This document shows, piece after piece, positions 25,243 to 33,816 of a DNA stretch of 64,000 bases. Position 1 is the first letter of the stretch. Each line of letters starts with the position of its first letter. The notes beneath the pieces are model-generated. The model was not told the DNA's origin, searched no databases, and worked only from the letters and a program-made list of their open reading frames with translations. The translations under genes were made by a program, and so were the position numbers. The DNA is from G963665495 sp963677785 (GTDB lineage: Bacteria; Desulfobacterota; Desulfovibrionia; Desulfovibrionales; Desulfovibrionaceae). The stretch spans positions 1,116,001-1,180,000 of the forward strand of contig CAXXDH010000003.1 in the NCBI GenBank assembly GCA_963677785.2, read 5' to 3'.

Positions 25243-25884
25243 TTAGACCTTTTTATGACAAAACCACCAATCAAAGCATTCGTATTCGCTTGGGCGTTTT
25301 TTGGCGGATTCCACATCCTGGGCAGGCGGGACAATGACTTCGTCGTGAATAAGCTCGTTGTTTGGCCAGCCAGCCGGAATGGCGACGCCTTTTTCATCGG
25401 AGGTCTGCATGCCTTTGATGGCACGGAGGATTTCATCCATGTTGCGGCCCAGTTCCTGCGGGTAGTAGAAGATGATCCGGACAAAGCCTTTGTCATCTAC
25501 GATGAATACCGCGCGCACGGTGTTGGAGCCTTTTCCGGGGTGCAGCATGCCCATGGATTCGGCCACGGCGCCCCTGTCGTCGGCAATTACCGGGAATTCA
25601 ATTTCCACATCCAGTTTTTCCTTGATCCATTCAATCCATTTGATATGGGAGAATACCTGGTCTATGGAGAGGCCGATCAACTCGCAATTCAAGGCCTTGA
25701 ATTCTGCCAGACGTTTTTGAAACGCCACGAATTCTGTGGTGCAAACCGGCGTATAATCCGCCGGATGGCTGAAGAGAACAAACCATTTTCCCGCCATGTC
25801 CTGCGGCAGTTTTATTACGCCCTTGGTGGTTTTTACTTCCATTTCCGGGAATTGGTCGCCTATCAGGGGGAATTTCGTCTCCAT
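25243..25884 (-). CDS. peroxiredoxin (AhpC/TSA, Prx6-like)
   Basis: This 213-residue thiol peroxidase reduces H2O2 and organic peroxides, relevant for an anaerobe meeting oxygen. The peroxidatic cysteine is C48 in PADYTPVCTTEF, with the matching catalytic arginine further on (TVRAVFIVDDKGFVR). The long C-terminal domain ending in ECFDWWFCHKKV carries candidate resolving cysteines, as in archaeal-type 2-Cys Prx6 enzymes. The start is ATG 25884 (METKFPLIG), supported by AAGGAG seven bases upstream; the longer frame to 25941 has no binding site. It is a single gene with its own terminator, bordered by the IS insertion. Confidence 0.93.
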   Translation of the reverse strand: METKFPLIGDQFPEMEVKTTKGVIKLPQDMAGKWFVLFSHPADYTPVCTTEFVAFQKRLAEFKALNCELIGLSIDQVFSHIKWIEWIKEKLDVEIEFPVIADDRGAVAESMGMLHPGKGSNTVRAVFIVDDKGFVRIIFYYPQELGRNMDEILRAIKGMQTSDEKGVAIPAGWPNNELIHDEVIVPPAQDVESAKKRPSEYECFDWWFCHKKV

Positions 25885-26058
25885 AATGTTACTCCTTTGA
25901 TTGAGGATACAGACAGGATTTCCAGTAAGGAAATAAACCATAACTCGTATAAGAGATCAAGGGGCAACAGAAAATACAATGCTCCATTCACTGTCGAAAT
26001 AGAGGCGCATTGCGTATAACTTTGCGGGGTTGCAACGGTTTTTTTAGAAAAAAAGAAC

Positions 26059-26092
26059 AAGGGGAAGAGCCTTCTTAAAGGCTCTTCCCCTT
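26059..26092 (-). terminator. strong intrinsic terminator after the chemoreceptor gene
   Basis: A perfect 15-bp stem AAGGGGAAGAGCCTT with a 4-base loop is followed, in the minus direction, by GTTCTTTTTTT. It lies about 30 bases after the chemoreceptor stop. Confidence 0.9.
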
Positions 26093-26121
26093 GGGGAACT
26101 TCCGGGAGTGCAGCGTCCGGA

Positions 26122-28500
26122 TTAGTAGCGTTCGAATTCCAGCTCGTCGGCAGGACCTTCGCTTTCGCCTTCCACACTCTCGCCCATGTCAAGGGCGACG
26201 CTGTCCGAGGCCAGGGCTTTTTTCTTTTTCGCTCCGCCTGGTTGCGGCTGGGCCTGGCCGGTGCTTGGGGGCAGTTGCGGGGCTCTGCCTTGGCCAAGAC
26301 GTCTGCCGCTGTCAGACCGCCTATGATTATCCAGCGTGAAGAAAGAGATGGAGCTTTGCAGCTGCTCGGCCTGCGCGGCGAGTTCCTCGGAAGTGGAAGC
26401 CAGTTCCTCGGATGCGCTGGCATTTTGCTGGATGACCTGATCCAGTTGCTGCAAGGCCTGGTTGACCTGCTGTACGCCTTCGTTCTGTTCCACGCTGGCC
26501 GCAGCGATTTCCTGCACCAGCTCAGCGGTTTTTTGGATATCCGGTACGAGTTTTTCCAGCAGGTTGCCGGCTCTGGCGGCTATATCCAGACTGCTTGAGG
26601 ACATGTGGATGATTTCGGAGGCCGCATGCTGGCTACGTTCAGCCAGTTTGCGTACTTCCGCGGCCACCACGGCGAACCCTTTGCCGTGTTCGCCGGCGCG
26701 GGCGGCCTCGACAGCCGCGTTCAGGGCGAGCAGATCCGTTTGTCTGGCGATTTCTTCAATAATTTTGATCTTGTCCGCAATGTCCTTCATGGCCTGCACC
26801 GTGCTAGTCACGGCCTCGCCGGAGTCTTTGGCGTCCTCGGCGGCCTTGATGGCGATGGCTTCCGTCTGTTTGGCGTTATCGGCGTTCTGGGCGATACTGG
26901 CGCCCATTTCTTCCATGGAAGCCGAACTTTCCTCAATGGCGGAAGCCTGTTCGGAGGCACCCTGGGAAAGGACTTCGGAACTGGAGCTCATTTCCTCGCT
27001 GCCGGTGGAAACGTTTTCCGCGCCGGTCTGCACCTCGCTGACCACTTCGGAGAGACGTGCCACCATTTCATTCAGCGCCTGCATCAAGAGGTCCTTGTCG
27101 GAGCGTTCTTTGAGATTGACGCGCAGATCCCCATGGGAGAGCTTCGCCGCGATTTCCACGACGTTTTTCTCCGCTTCCACCAGCTTGCCCATGGCTTGCA
27201 GCAAGGTATCTTTGGGGGAGCGTTCCCTGACGGCAACCTCGATATCGCCCAGAGAGAGTTTCTGCGCCACATCCGCCACATTGCGTTCCGCGTTGACGAG
27301 ATCCTTGAGGGCCTTCATCAGCGCGTCTTTTTCCGAACGTTCCTGTACGTCCACGTCCAGTTCGCCGATGCTCAGGCGTGTAGCCAGATCAGCGGCCTGC
27401 CGTTCGGCGTCCACAAGGGTTTTGAGTGAAGTCAGCAACTGGCCGATTTCGTCCTTGCGGTCCACGACGATGTCCATCCCGACATCGCCTTTGGCCACAG
27501 CGTCGGTAATGGATGAAGCCTGGCGGATACCGACCTGGATGGCCCTGGTGATGAGAATGGAGAAAAACACACCGATGATGAAGCTGAGGGTGGCAACGAT
27601 GACGATCATCAGGTGGGATTGGGCAGCCTGCTCCTGCATGACTGCAGTCTGGGACTGAACGCTGGTTTCCGAAAGTTCCGCGGCATTTATCGCGATTTCC
27701 GCCATCTGGCTGAGCAGGTCGCGCTGTTCTGCCGCGACTCTTTTAAAGCTGTCCACGTTGTCCTTGTAGGTCTGGGCGTAGGTTCCCAGACGCAGAGCGT
27801 TTTCCTTTTCCTGCGGATTGCTGAGAGATTTTGCCAGTTCGTTGCTCGTTGCAATGACTTTGTCGAGATAGGCCTTGCATTGTTCCACGTTGTCCGGATT
27901 CCCTCTCCAGAGAAAATAGAGCATTTCGATACGGGAAAGGAGGAACTTCTGCATGATGTTTTCCAGCAGGCCAATGGATCCGGTGACGGCGATGATCTGG
28001 CCCTCGGTACTCAAAGAGGAGGATTCCAGCTCTTTGAGGGTTTGCTCTTTGAACGCGATCATTTCGGTTGTGGCTTTTTGCAAAGCAAGGGCAGCTTCCA
28101 CGACGGTTTTGAGGGTATTATCGCGTTCGGTGTCCTTGGCGCGGATTTTCTCCATGCCGGTGTCGTACTTGGACGCTATTTGCGCTATCTCCTGCATGCG
28201 CTGTTTGTTTTCAAGGAGGTGAAAGCGCGTTTCCATATCCTGGGCTATTTTTGTAATGGTGCCCAGGTGCGCCTTGAAGTTGGTTATGTATTTATCGTCT
28301 TGGAAATGGGTGTAATACATGGCCTGCAGTCGCGCGCCGTACATTTCCGAGGCCATCCGGTCCACTTGATGAGTGTTGTCGGCGCCAGCGATCAGGGTAC
28401 TTTGTCCGTACCAACTGACGAAGGAAAGGGCGGCTATAAAGAGCAGCAGCATACCAAAGCCGATGCCCAGCTTCCAGCCCGTACTCAAATTTTTGAACAT
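26122..28500 (-). CDS. methyl-accepting chemotaxis protein with stacked HAMP-like units
   Basis: This 792-residue chemoreceptor has an N-terminal helix (residues 12-30), an all-helical periplasmic sensor of about 270 residues, and a second helix near 300-320. Four consecutive HAMP-like units follow, each with a GDV/GEL/GDI/GDL core and a following DxxL-type segment (residues 335-520). The signalling hairpin carries the invariant tip EIARQTDLLALNAAVEAARAGEHGKGFAVVA. After it comes a Pro/Gln-rich tail ending in EFERY, possibly an adaptation-enzyme tether. It should signal to CheA/CheW. AAGGAG lies seven bases before the ATG. No chemotaxis genes are adjacent; the ligand is unknown. Confidence 0.93.
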   Translation of the reverse strand: MFKNLSTGWKLGIGFGMLLLFIAALSFVSWYGQSTLIAGADNTHQVDRMASEMYGARLQAMYYTHFQDDKYITNFKAHLGTITKIAQDMETRFHLLENKQRMQEIAQIASKYDTGMEKIRAKDTERDNTLKTVVEAALALQKATTEMIAFKEQTLKELESSSLSTEGQIIAVTGSIGLLENIMQKFLLSRIEMLYFLWRGNPDNVEQCKAYLDKVIATSNELAKSLSNPQEKENALRLGTYAQTYKDNVDSFKRVAAEQRDLLSQMAEIAINAAELSETSVQSQTAVMQEQAAQSHLMIVIVATLSFIIGVFFSILITRAIQVGIRQASSITDAVAKGDVGMDIVVDRKDEIGQLLTSLKTLVDAERQAADLATRLSIGELDVDVQERSEKDALMKALKDLVNAERNVADVAQKLSLGDIEVAVRERSPKDTLLQAMGKLVEAEKNVVEIAAKLSHGDLRVNLKERSDKDLLMQALNEMVARLSEVVSEVQTGAENVSTGSEEMSSSSEVLSQGASEQASAIEESSASMEEMGASIAQNADNAKQTEAIAIKAAEDAKDSGEAVTSTVQAMKDIADKIKIIEEIARQTDLLALNAAVEAARAGEHGKGFAVVAAEVRKLAERSQHAASEIIHMSSSSLDIAARAGNLLEKLVPDIQKTAELVQEIAAASVEQNEGVQQVNQALQQLDQVIQQNASASEELASTSEELAAQAEQLQSSISFFTLDNHRRSDSGRRLGQGRAPQLPPSTGQAQPQPGGAKKKKALASDSVALDMGESVEGESEGPADELEFERY

Positions 28501-28711
28501 GTCTTAGCTCCTTGAATGTTAAGATGCAGAGACAGCAGCGAGCGCGAGAGCTCACTCGAAAACGATATGAAATTCCGTATCGTTCCCCCCTGAACGGACA
28601 AATTACGAGCGTATTGCTGACGTCCCCCTTGTTTCAATGAGTCAGAATTTCCAAGCGCGTAGAATTTAAAATAGCATACCGTGTTTTTTAATTTTTTCCA
28701 AACAAAAAAAA

Positions 28712-31700
28712 TTATTCCAAATACAACGGCGGACATAGAGCCCGCTGGGGGATGAAAAGTTCGATATCCATCAGCGAGCTGACTTTTGGCCGGACATTAT
28801 CCATAACAAAAGAAGTGACCGATGTATTCAGAAGATGAATATTTTTAGTTTCTTTTACACAAAAAAGTTCACCCCAGTTTGTTGCGTATACGATGACAGC
28901 GCTCAGATAGCGTTTTTCCTCTCTAGCTACTGTAAAATTGACAATAAGAAATGCTTTTACAACCTCCTCAGGCCGTATGTTCTCATTGATATCGGGTTCA
29001 AATGTTGATTGCAGTGGAAAGAAATCTGTCAGCGATTTCAAAAGATCTGAAATATCAGGAAGTGATATGGAGAATTCCATTGATGCACTTTGCAAAGACG
29101 TTTCATTGGCATACACACCATTGGAAACGAGCCAGGCCAGGAGGCGCTCCAGGCAGTTGTCGCGCCGGATTTCTTCTTTTACGGATTTGCTGCCTTTACG
29201 CTTGGGCGGTTCGCCTTTGGCAATCCATACGGGAGGACGTCCCTGGGCGCCTTCACTGCTGAATTCAAGAGCGAGGAAAATATTTTTGGATGCATCCATA
29301 AAGGGCACGCGCATAATTTTATCCGGCCGTTGACCGAGATGGCTGAATACTTTGCGGCCCAGTTTCGTCATGTCTTCCTGCGTAATATGCGTATCCAGGT
29401 CCAGGCGCTCCCAGAGGCCATGAATGGTATTGTAGGTGTCGAACATGTAGCGGATAAGCTTTTCACCCAGTTTCACCAGAGCGGTGTAGCTCTCGGTGTA
29501 GTTTTCCTCGTTGTCGATTTTTGCCCCTCTGGGTTCAACATGGCTCGCTATGTCCGATTCGCTGTAGGGAAAAAAATACTCCATGAAATGGTATTCCTGC
29601 AGCTCATAAAATCTTCCGGTGCTTTGCGCGGCAAGGTAGATTCCGGACTTGTGCAGAAACGCCAGGCGCATGATATCCTGCGCGTCCTTCTGGTCTATTC
29701 CTTTATAGTATTCGAATATTTCTCTGAACATCACCGCGTAGGGATCAATATCCCAAAGGTCCCTGGCTTCAAGGAACAGGTTGTTTTTGATGCGGTTGCA
29801 CAAAAAAATGCCCGTGTCGCGGTAGTGCATATATTTGTCCAGCAGAGCAAGCTTCATCACGGACTTGAACGGGCTTTTCAAGGCCTTGACGATTTGCCAC
29901 AATGAGGCGCCGAAAAATTCTTCACTGGGTATCTCGTGCAGATGGCCGAGGTCCAGAATGTTTCTGCCTTGCAAGGAAACAGCCTTGTTAAGTCGATTCA
30001 GGCTGTTGTTGTAACCGTCGTCGTTGGCGTCGGGCGAGACGTACCACCAGCACGGTTTTCCCCCGGCAATAAAAATGCTTGTCCGGTAGAATTCTTCTTT
30101 CAGAAGTTGCGCCTGGGTTGAACCGGCGCTTTCCTTGTCTGTAAAGCCGAAGTTGTTTTCTTTGATGTCGTCCAGCTGCATCAGAAAAAAATGGACTTCC
30201 AGATCAAAAGTGGCCATGGCCCATTTTTCGATATGCTGCAGTTTATTGGACAGGCTTTTTTGCAGGTCCTTGTTGCGCGTCTTGCTTCTGCAACAGACCC
30301 AGATGTCCAGGTCGGAAGCTTTGGCCTGAGCAATGGTGCCGATGCTGCCGATGGTGTAAAGCGCTTCGATGGGGAAAATTTCATGAGGTTGCGCTTCCCC
30401 GGTGAGGGGATCGGAAGGGGCGTCCAAAAAGCCGTGTTTCTGCAGCAAGCCCAGAACGTTGAGATCCGGCGTGTACCCCGCGACCGAACAGGCGGGCACC
30501 GTGATCCGTTTCCCGCCATAAAAGCAGTGGCAGGAGGAAATGACTCCGGGTAGCATCTTCAGGAATTCGTTGGCCGGTGTCCGCATCATACAGCTTGCCC
30601 AGTCCATCCGGCGGCTGTTGTTGAGAAGAATCAAGGTCTCGTAACACCGCACGTCCCGTTCGAAAAACCATTGATCCAGGAGCTGATAGAGAAGCAGCAG
30701 GCCGTCAGCGCTGCCGAGCTGCGCCGGCGGATTGGGAACGACAAGAGCACTGTCGCTTGCGTCCATAATCTGGTCGATGCTTTTGATCTCATGCTGCACA
30801 AATTCGGGCGTATCGCTGTCTAGTCCGGCAAATCGGCATTCCCTGAAGTCGCAGGAGTGCAGGGACGTGCTTTTGATGGATGTGCCGAAAGCGGAGCTGT
30901 GGTCGAAAAGGCAATCCAGGCAATCCAGACCGTCCCAGCGGGAGTTTTTGATGGTTGCGAAGCTGAAATCCAGACTCTCGAATGAGCAGGCCGCAACCGT
31001 AAAATGATCCAGTATGGCGCCGGAAAAATTGCATTCCGTCAAGGTGCAGCGCAGCATGTTGATGCGGGTTGTCAGACTGCTGACCAGGTGCAGGCCATGA
31101 AGTTTGCAGTCTTCAAACGTAATGTTGCGCAGGCGCGCATAACTGAGACGCAGATCTGCAATGTCGCATTGGTTGAAAGTGAGATTTTCCAGTTGCGAAT
31201 CATCCAGTTCTACGTGCTTGAAGCGGCAATTTTGAAAAGTCACCGAGTCGATGTCCGCACTGGACAGGTCAAGATTGGCGAACTCGCAGCCTACAAAGCG
31301 CTTGTGGGTGATTTTCCGGCCGGTGCAGTCAAAATTATCGTAGCTCCGTTTTTCCACGGTTGCCGAGGTGGCGATATCGTCCAGAAAAATTTTGTTATGG
31401 GATTGCTGGCCGCCTGACTGCGTATGCTTTTCCAGAGTTTTTTTCATTGCCGCCACCAGTCCGGTGGCTTTGGAAGATCCGGCGCTGTTGGGAGCATATT
31501 TGGAAAGCCGCGGCGTGTAGTGCGTATTGATCACGCAGTTGGGGACATCCTTGATGAAATGCAGCAGGGCGCCGGTGAGAAACTGCCAGTCATTATGGTC
31601 CGTATGGTTTCGCGGTTCGAGGCGGTCCAGGGTGGCTTTGATCCAGGCAGGAGCTACATGGGCCAGAATGCCGGTCATTTCGTGCAGGGCACTGCGCCGC

Positions 31701-32659
31701 TCTTCTTTTGGCAATGATTTAAAAAAATTTTTGAACCCCGAGCCGTTGGTCGCAAAGAGTTTGAGCAGAATCCGGCGTTGCAGAGAAGGATATTTGGCAT
31801 AGACATAGGCCAGCGCCTTGGGGTGCTGTGGCGCGTGCAGGGCTGCCAGCCCATCGAGTGCGGCCAGTTTGACGCCTTCGTCAGGGTGCTTCAGAAAGGG
31901 CAAGAGCGCCTTGATGCAGAAGTCGTCCTGTTTTCTGGCATTGGCGCCGATGACCAGCAGCATTTTGGCCAGGAGCGGCGTGGCGGCCTGTTTCAGATGC
32001 CGGGTCATACTGGCAGCAATGAAATGCGAGTTTAGTTTTCCGGCCGACCGCAGCATGAAATCGAGCTGTTCTTCGGTCAAATCCAGGGAAAGCAGTCGTT
32101 GCAGCCAAACGCCGAATTGGCCGCGCAGCAGCTCCCGTTGCAGCGGGTTGGAAAGATTTTCCGTATCTTCCGGAAGAGCTTCCAGATACAGCAGGACACT
32201 GTCAGGATCCTCCCCTTGCAGAGTCCGGCCCGTATCGTGCGCCCATTTGAGCAGCCAGGGTTCGCTTTTAAGCGGGCGCAGGAAAAAGCGGTTGACCAGC
32301 TTGAGCTGTTCGCGTGAAGGCATGTTCCGCAACAGGACGCGTAAGGATTCCGCGGAGATTTTTCCCTTATGCAGGTAGGTTGCGGCCAGAATTTCGCCGG
32401 TGGGTCCGAGCTGCAGCAGCAATCCGAGGCAGAAGCGGACCATGGCGTTGTCGAAGGTGGATTCCAGCATGGTGGCCGTGGTATAGGCCAGATCGGATCT
32501 GCTGCAGGCGGTACGCGGATCTTCCGGATTTTCCAGTGCCAGGAGCGCGTAGGTCTGCTCAATCATGGACTGGGCGTCGGATACCAGAGAATACTGCTTC
32601 GTACGTAATACGGCTCGAATTTGGCGTTGAATGAATGGCAGCGGGGAAGAACCTGGCAT
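28712..32659 (-). CDS. cyaA: class I adenylate cyclase with N-terminal HEAT-like and pentapeptide-like domains
   Basis: The C-terminal half (about 640-1315) matches class I adenylate cyclases, which make cAMP from ATP. The nucleotidyltransferase signature GSIGTIAQAKASDLDIWVC lies near residue 770, followed by EVHFFLMQ and NKAVSLQGRNILDLGHLHEIPSEEFFG. Enterobacterial CyaA is about 850 residues; this protein is 1,315. The extra N-terminal region has HEAT-like helical pairs (to about 330) and a run of roughly 25 pentapeptide-like repeats (about 440-620, e.g. FKHVELDDSQLENLTF). These may provide regulation or a scaffold. The start at 32659 has no strong binding site and an internal ATG (MIEQTYALLAL) is an alternative. 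It appears monocistronic. Confidence 0.88.
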   Translation of the reverse strand: MPGSSPLPFIQRQIRAVLRTKQYSLVSDAQSMIEQTYALLALENPEDPRTACSRSDLAYTTATMLESTFDNAMVRFCLGLLLQLGPTGEILAATYLHKGKISAESLRVLLRNMPSREQLKLVNRFFLRPLKSEPWLLKWAHDTGRTLQGEDPDSVLLYLEALPEDTENLSNPLQRELLRGQFGVWLQRLLSLDLTEEQLDFMLRSAGKLNSHFIAASMTRHLKQAATPLLAKMLLVIGANARKQDDFCIKALLPFLKHPDEGVKLAALDGLAALHAPQHPKALAYVYAKYPSLQRRILLKLFATNGSGFKNFFKSLPKEERRSALHEMTGILAHVAPAWIKATLDRLEPRNHTDHNDWQFLTGALLHFIKDVPNCVINTHYTPRLSKYAPNSAGSSKATGLVAAMKKTLEKHTQSGGQQSHNKIFLDDIATSATVEKRSYDNFDCTGRKITHKRFVGCEFANLDLSSADIDSVTFQNCRFKHVELDDSQLENLTFNQCDIADLRLSYARLRNITFEDCKLHGLHLVSSLTTRINMLRCTLTECNFSGAILDHFTVAACSFESLDFSFATIKNSRWDGLDCLDCLFDHSSAFGTSIKSTSLHSCDFRECRFAGLDSDTPEFVQHEIKSIDQIMDASDSALVVPNPPAQLGSADGLLLLYQLLDQWFFERDVRCYETLILLNNSRRMDWASCMMRTPANEFLKMLPGVISSCHCFYGGKRITVPACSVAGYTPDLNVLGLLQKHGFLDAPSDPLTGEAQPHEIFPIEALYTIGSIGTIAQAKASDLDIWVCCRSKTRNKDLQKSLSNKLQHIEKWAMATFDLEVHFFLMQLDDIKENNFGFTDKESAGSTQAQLLKEEFYRTSIFIAGGKPCWWYVSPDANDDGYNNSLNRLNKAVSLQGRNILDLGHLHEIPSEEFFGASLWQIVKALKSPFKSVMKLALLDKYMHYRDTGIFLCNRIKNNLFLEARDLWDIDPYAVMFREIFEYYKGIDQKDAQDIMRLAFLHKSGIYLAAQSTGRFYELQEYHFMEYFFPYSESDIASHVEPRGAKIDNEENYTESYTALVKLGEKLIRYMFDTYNTIHGLWERLDLDTHITQEDMTKLGRKVFSHLGQRPDKIMRVPFMDASKNIFLALEFSSEGAQGRPPVWIAKGEPPKRKGSKSVKEEIRRDNCLERLLAWLVSNGVYANETSLQSASMEFSISLPDISDLLKSLTDFFPLQSTFEPDINENIRPEEVVKAFLIVNFTVAREEKRYLSAVIVYATNWGELFCVKETKNIHLLNTSVTSFVMDNVRPKVSSLMDIELFIPQRALCPPLYLE

Positions 32660-32700
32660 GCGTGCGTCCGGAGTTGAGGATCAAGGGGGATCGCCCGTGT

Positions 32701-33216
32701 TCAGGGCTGTTTTTCCACTTTCCATTGTTGCCACGGATTATTGTTGCAGGGCCATTGCACAAGCTTGGTTCCGTTTTCCCTGGCGCCGCCCACGACATCA
32801 AGGCATTGTTTCGAGTGTTTGGCATATATCCGTGAATAGCCGTTTTTCAGCGGTTCAATACGCCAGAGCATATTATCCGTGTTCTTGCAGGGCCACTGGA
32901 TGACCCGTGTGCCCGAATCCTTGCTGGACTGCGGTACATCCAGGCAGAGTCCGCTGTGTTTCGCCACGATCTGGACCCAGTTGTCCCTTACCGGCACTAT
33001 ACGCCAAAGCTGGCTGTCGGATTCGTGGCAGGTCCATTGATGGGCAACCGCCGCGTATTGGGTGCTCGAGTCGCTGATGTCCGCGCATTTGCCGCTGTGC
33101 CTGGCAGTCAGCTGGACGTAGTCCGCGGCCGCATGCACCGGAGAGGCTCCGGTTGGGGAAATGAAACAGCTAACGAGCAAACAAAAGACCATGACAGCAT
33201 ACCGCGCGCGAAGCAT
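32701..33216 (-). CDS. secreted ricin-B-type lectin domain protein
   Basis: The 171-residue protein has a signal peptide (residues 1-30, hydrophobic core AVMVFCLLVSCFI, cleavage near VHAAA). One complete beta-trefoil lectin domain follows with three repeats, each ending in a QxW-type motif (SQLWRIVP, NMLWRIEP, WQQWKVEK) and carrying paired cysteines (KCADI/WTCHE, LCLDV/WPCKN, QCLDV/WPCNN). Such domains bind sugars, but no partner enzyme domain is fused here. The start is ATG 33216, with AAGGAG nine bases upstream; the longer frame lacks support. The protein is probably periplasmic or exported. It precedes the cyclase gene by 41 bases in the same direction. Confidence 0.88.
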   Translation of the reverse strand: MLRARYAVMVFCLLVSCFISPTGASPVHAAADYVQLTARHSGKCADISDSSTQYAAVAHQWTCHESDSQLWRIVPVRDNWVQIVAKHSGLCLDVPQSSKDSGTRVIQWPCKNTDNMLWRIEPLKNGYSRIYAKHSKQCLDVVGGARENGTKLVQWPCNNNPWQQWKVEKQP

Positions 33217-33349
33217 AAGTGGTTCTCCTTTTTCAACAAGAATACCCCGTATGGAGAAACGGGGCAAGAGTGCGGGCTTCGCAAAGCGTCTGATGGCGAT
33301 AATTAGTACTCCGTGCGGAAACGTTTTGCTTTTTGAACTGCAATGCACA

Positions 33350-33382
33350 AAAAAAGGCATCCCGTGAAGAATGCCCTTTTTT
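33350..33382 (-). terminator. terminator of the tmc operon
   Basis: A-run, GGCAT/ATGCC stem and T6 lie 20 bases after the tmcA stop. It is symmetric and could terminate both strands, separating tmc from the lectin gene. Confidence 0.8.
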
Positions 33383-33401
33383 ATTGCTATCAAACGTACA
33401 G

Positions 33402-33794
33402 CTAACGGACGTGGCACTGGCCGCAGGCCACAGGGCCTTTGCCTTTCTCTTCGTGGCAGGTGATGCACTGCTTGTGATAGGCCTCCATCAAAGGAGTGGT
33501 GCCGTCGTCGGGCTTGACGGAGTGGCAATCCGCGCAGGGCGTACCCTCGGAGGATTCATCCTCGCTCGGATTGGTACCGTCGTTATGGTGGCAGAACCAG
33601 CATTTATCTTCCAGTTCGGCCTTTTCATTATGCCCATCGTGGTCAAAAACCGCGATGGGGCGCTGCGGATTTTCAAACGCAGCGTAGTTTAGAACGTTAT
33701 CCTCCGCCGCATCGCTGGAAAGCGCGCGTATCGCCGGGAACGCGAAGACGAGAACTCCGGCAAGACAGAGGGTGATGGAAAGGAATTTAGCCAT
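33402..33794 (-). CDS. tmcA: Tmc complex tetrahaem cytochrome c3 (TmcA)
   Basis: This 130-residue periplasmic cytochrome has a signal peptide (residues 1-24, MAKFLSITLCLAGVLVFAFP). Four CXXCH haem sites lie at C65/C68/H69, C87/C90/H91, C110/C113/H114 and C124/C127/H128. The short spacing and acidic composition fit the type II cytochrome c3 of Desulfovibrio. Its known role is to accept electrons from periplasmic hydrogenase via type I cytochrome c3 and pass them to TmcBCD. It is the last gene of the operon, 22 bases after tmcB. The start was taken at the ATG that begins the signal peptide. Confidence 0.93.
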   Translation of the reverse strand: MAKFLSITLCLAGVLVFAFPAIRALSSDAAEDNVLNYAAFENPQRPIAVFDHDGHNEKAELEDKCWFCHHNDGTNPSEDESSEGTPCADCHSVKPDDGTTPLMEAYHKQCITCHEEKGKGPVACGQCHVR

Positions 33795-33816
33795 AGCGTA
33801 CCTCTTCTCCGGCGTC

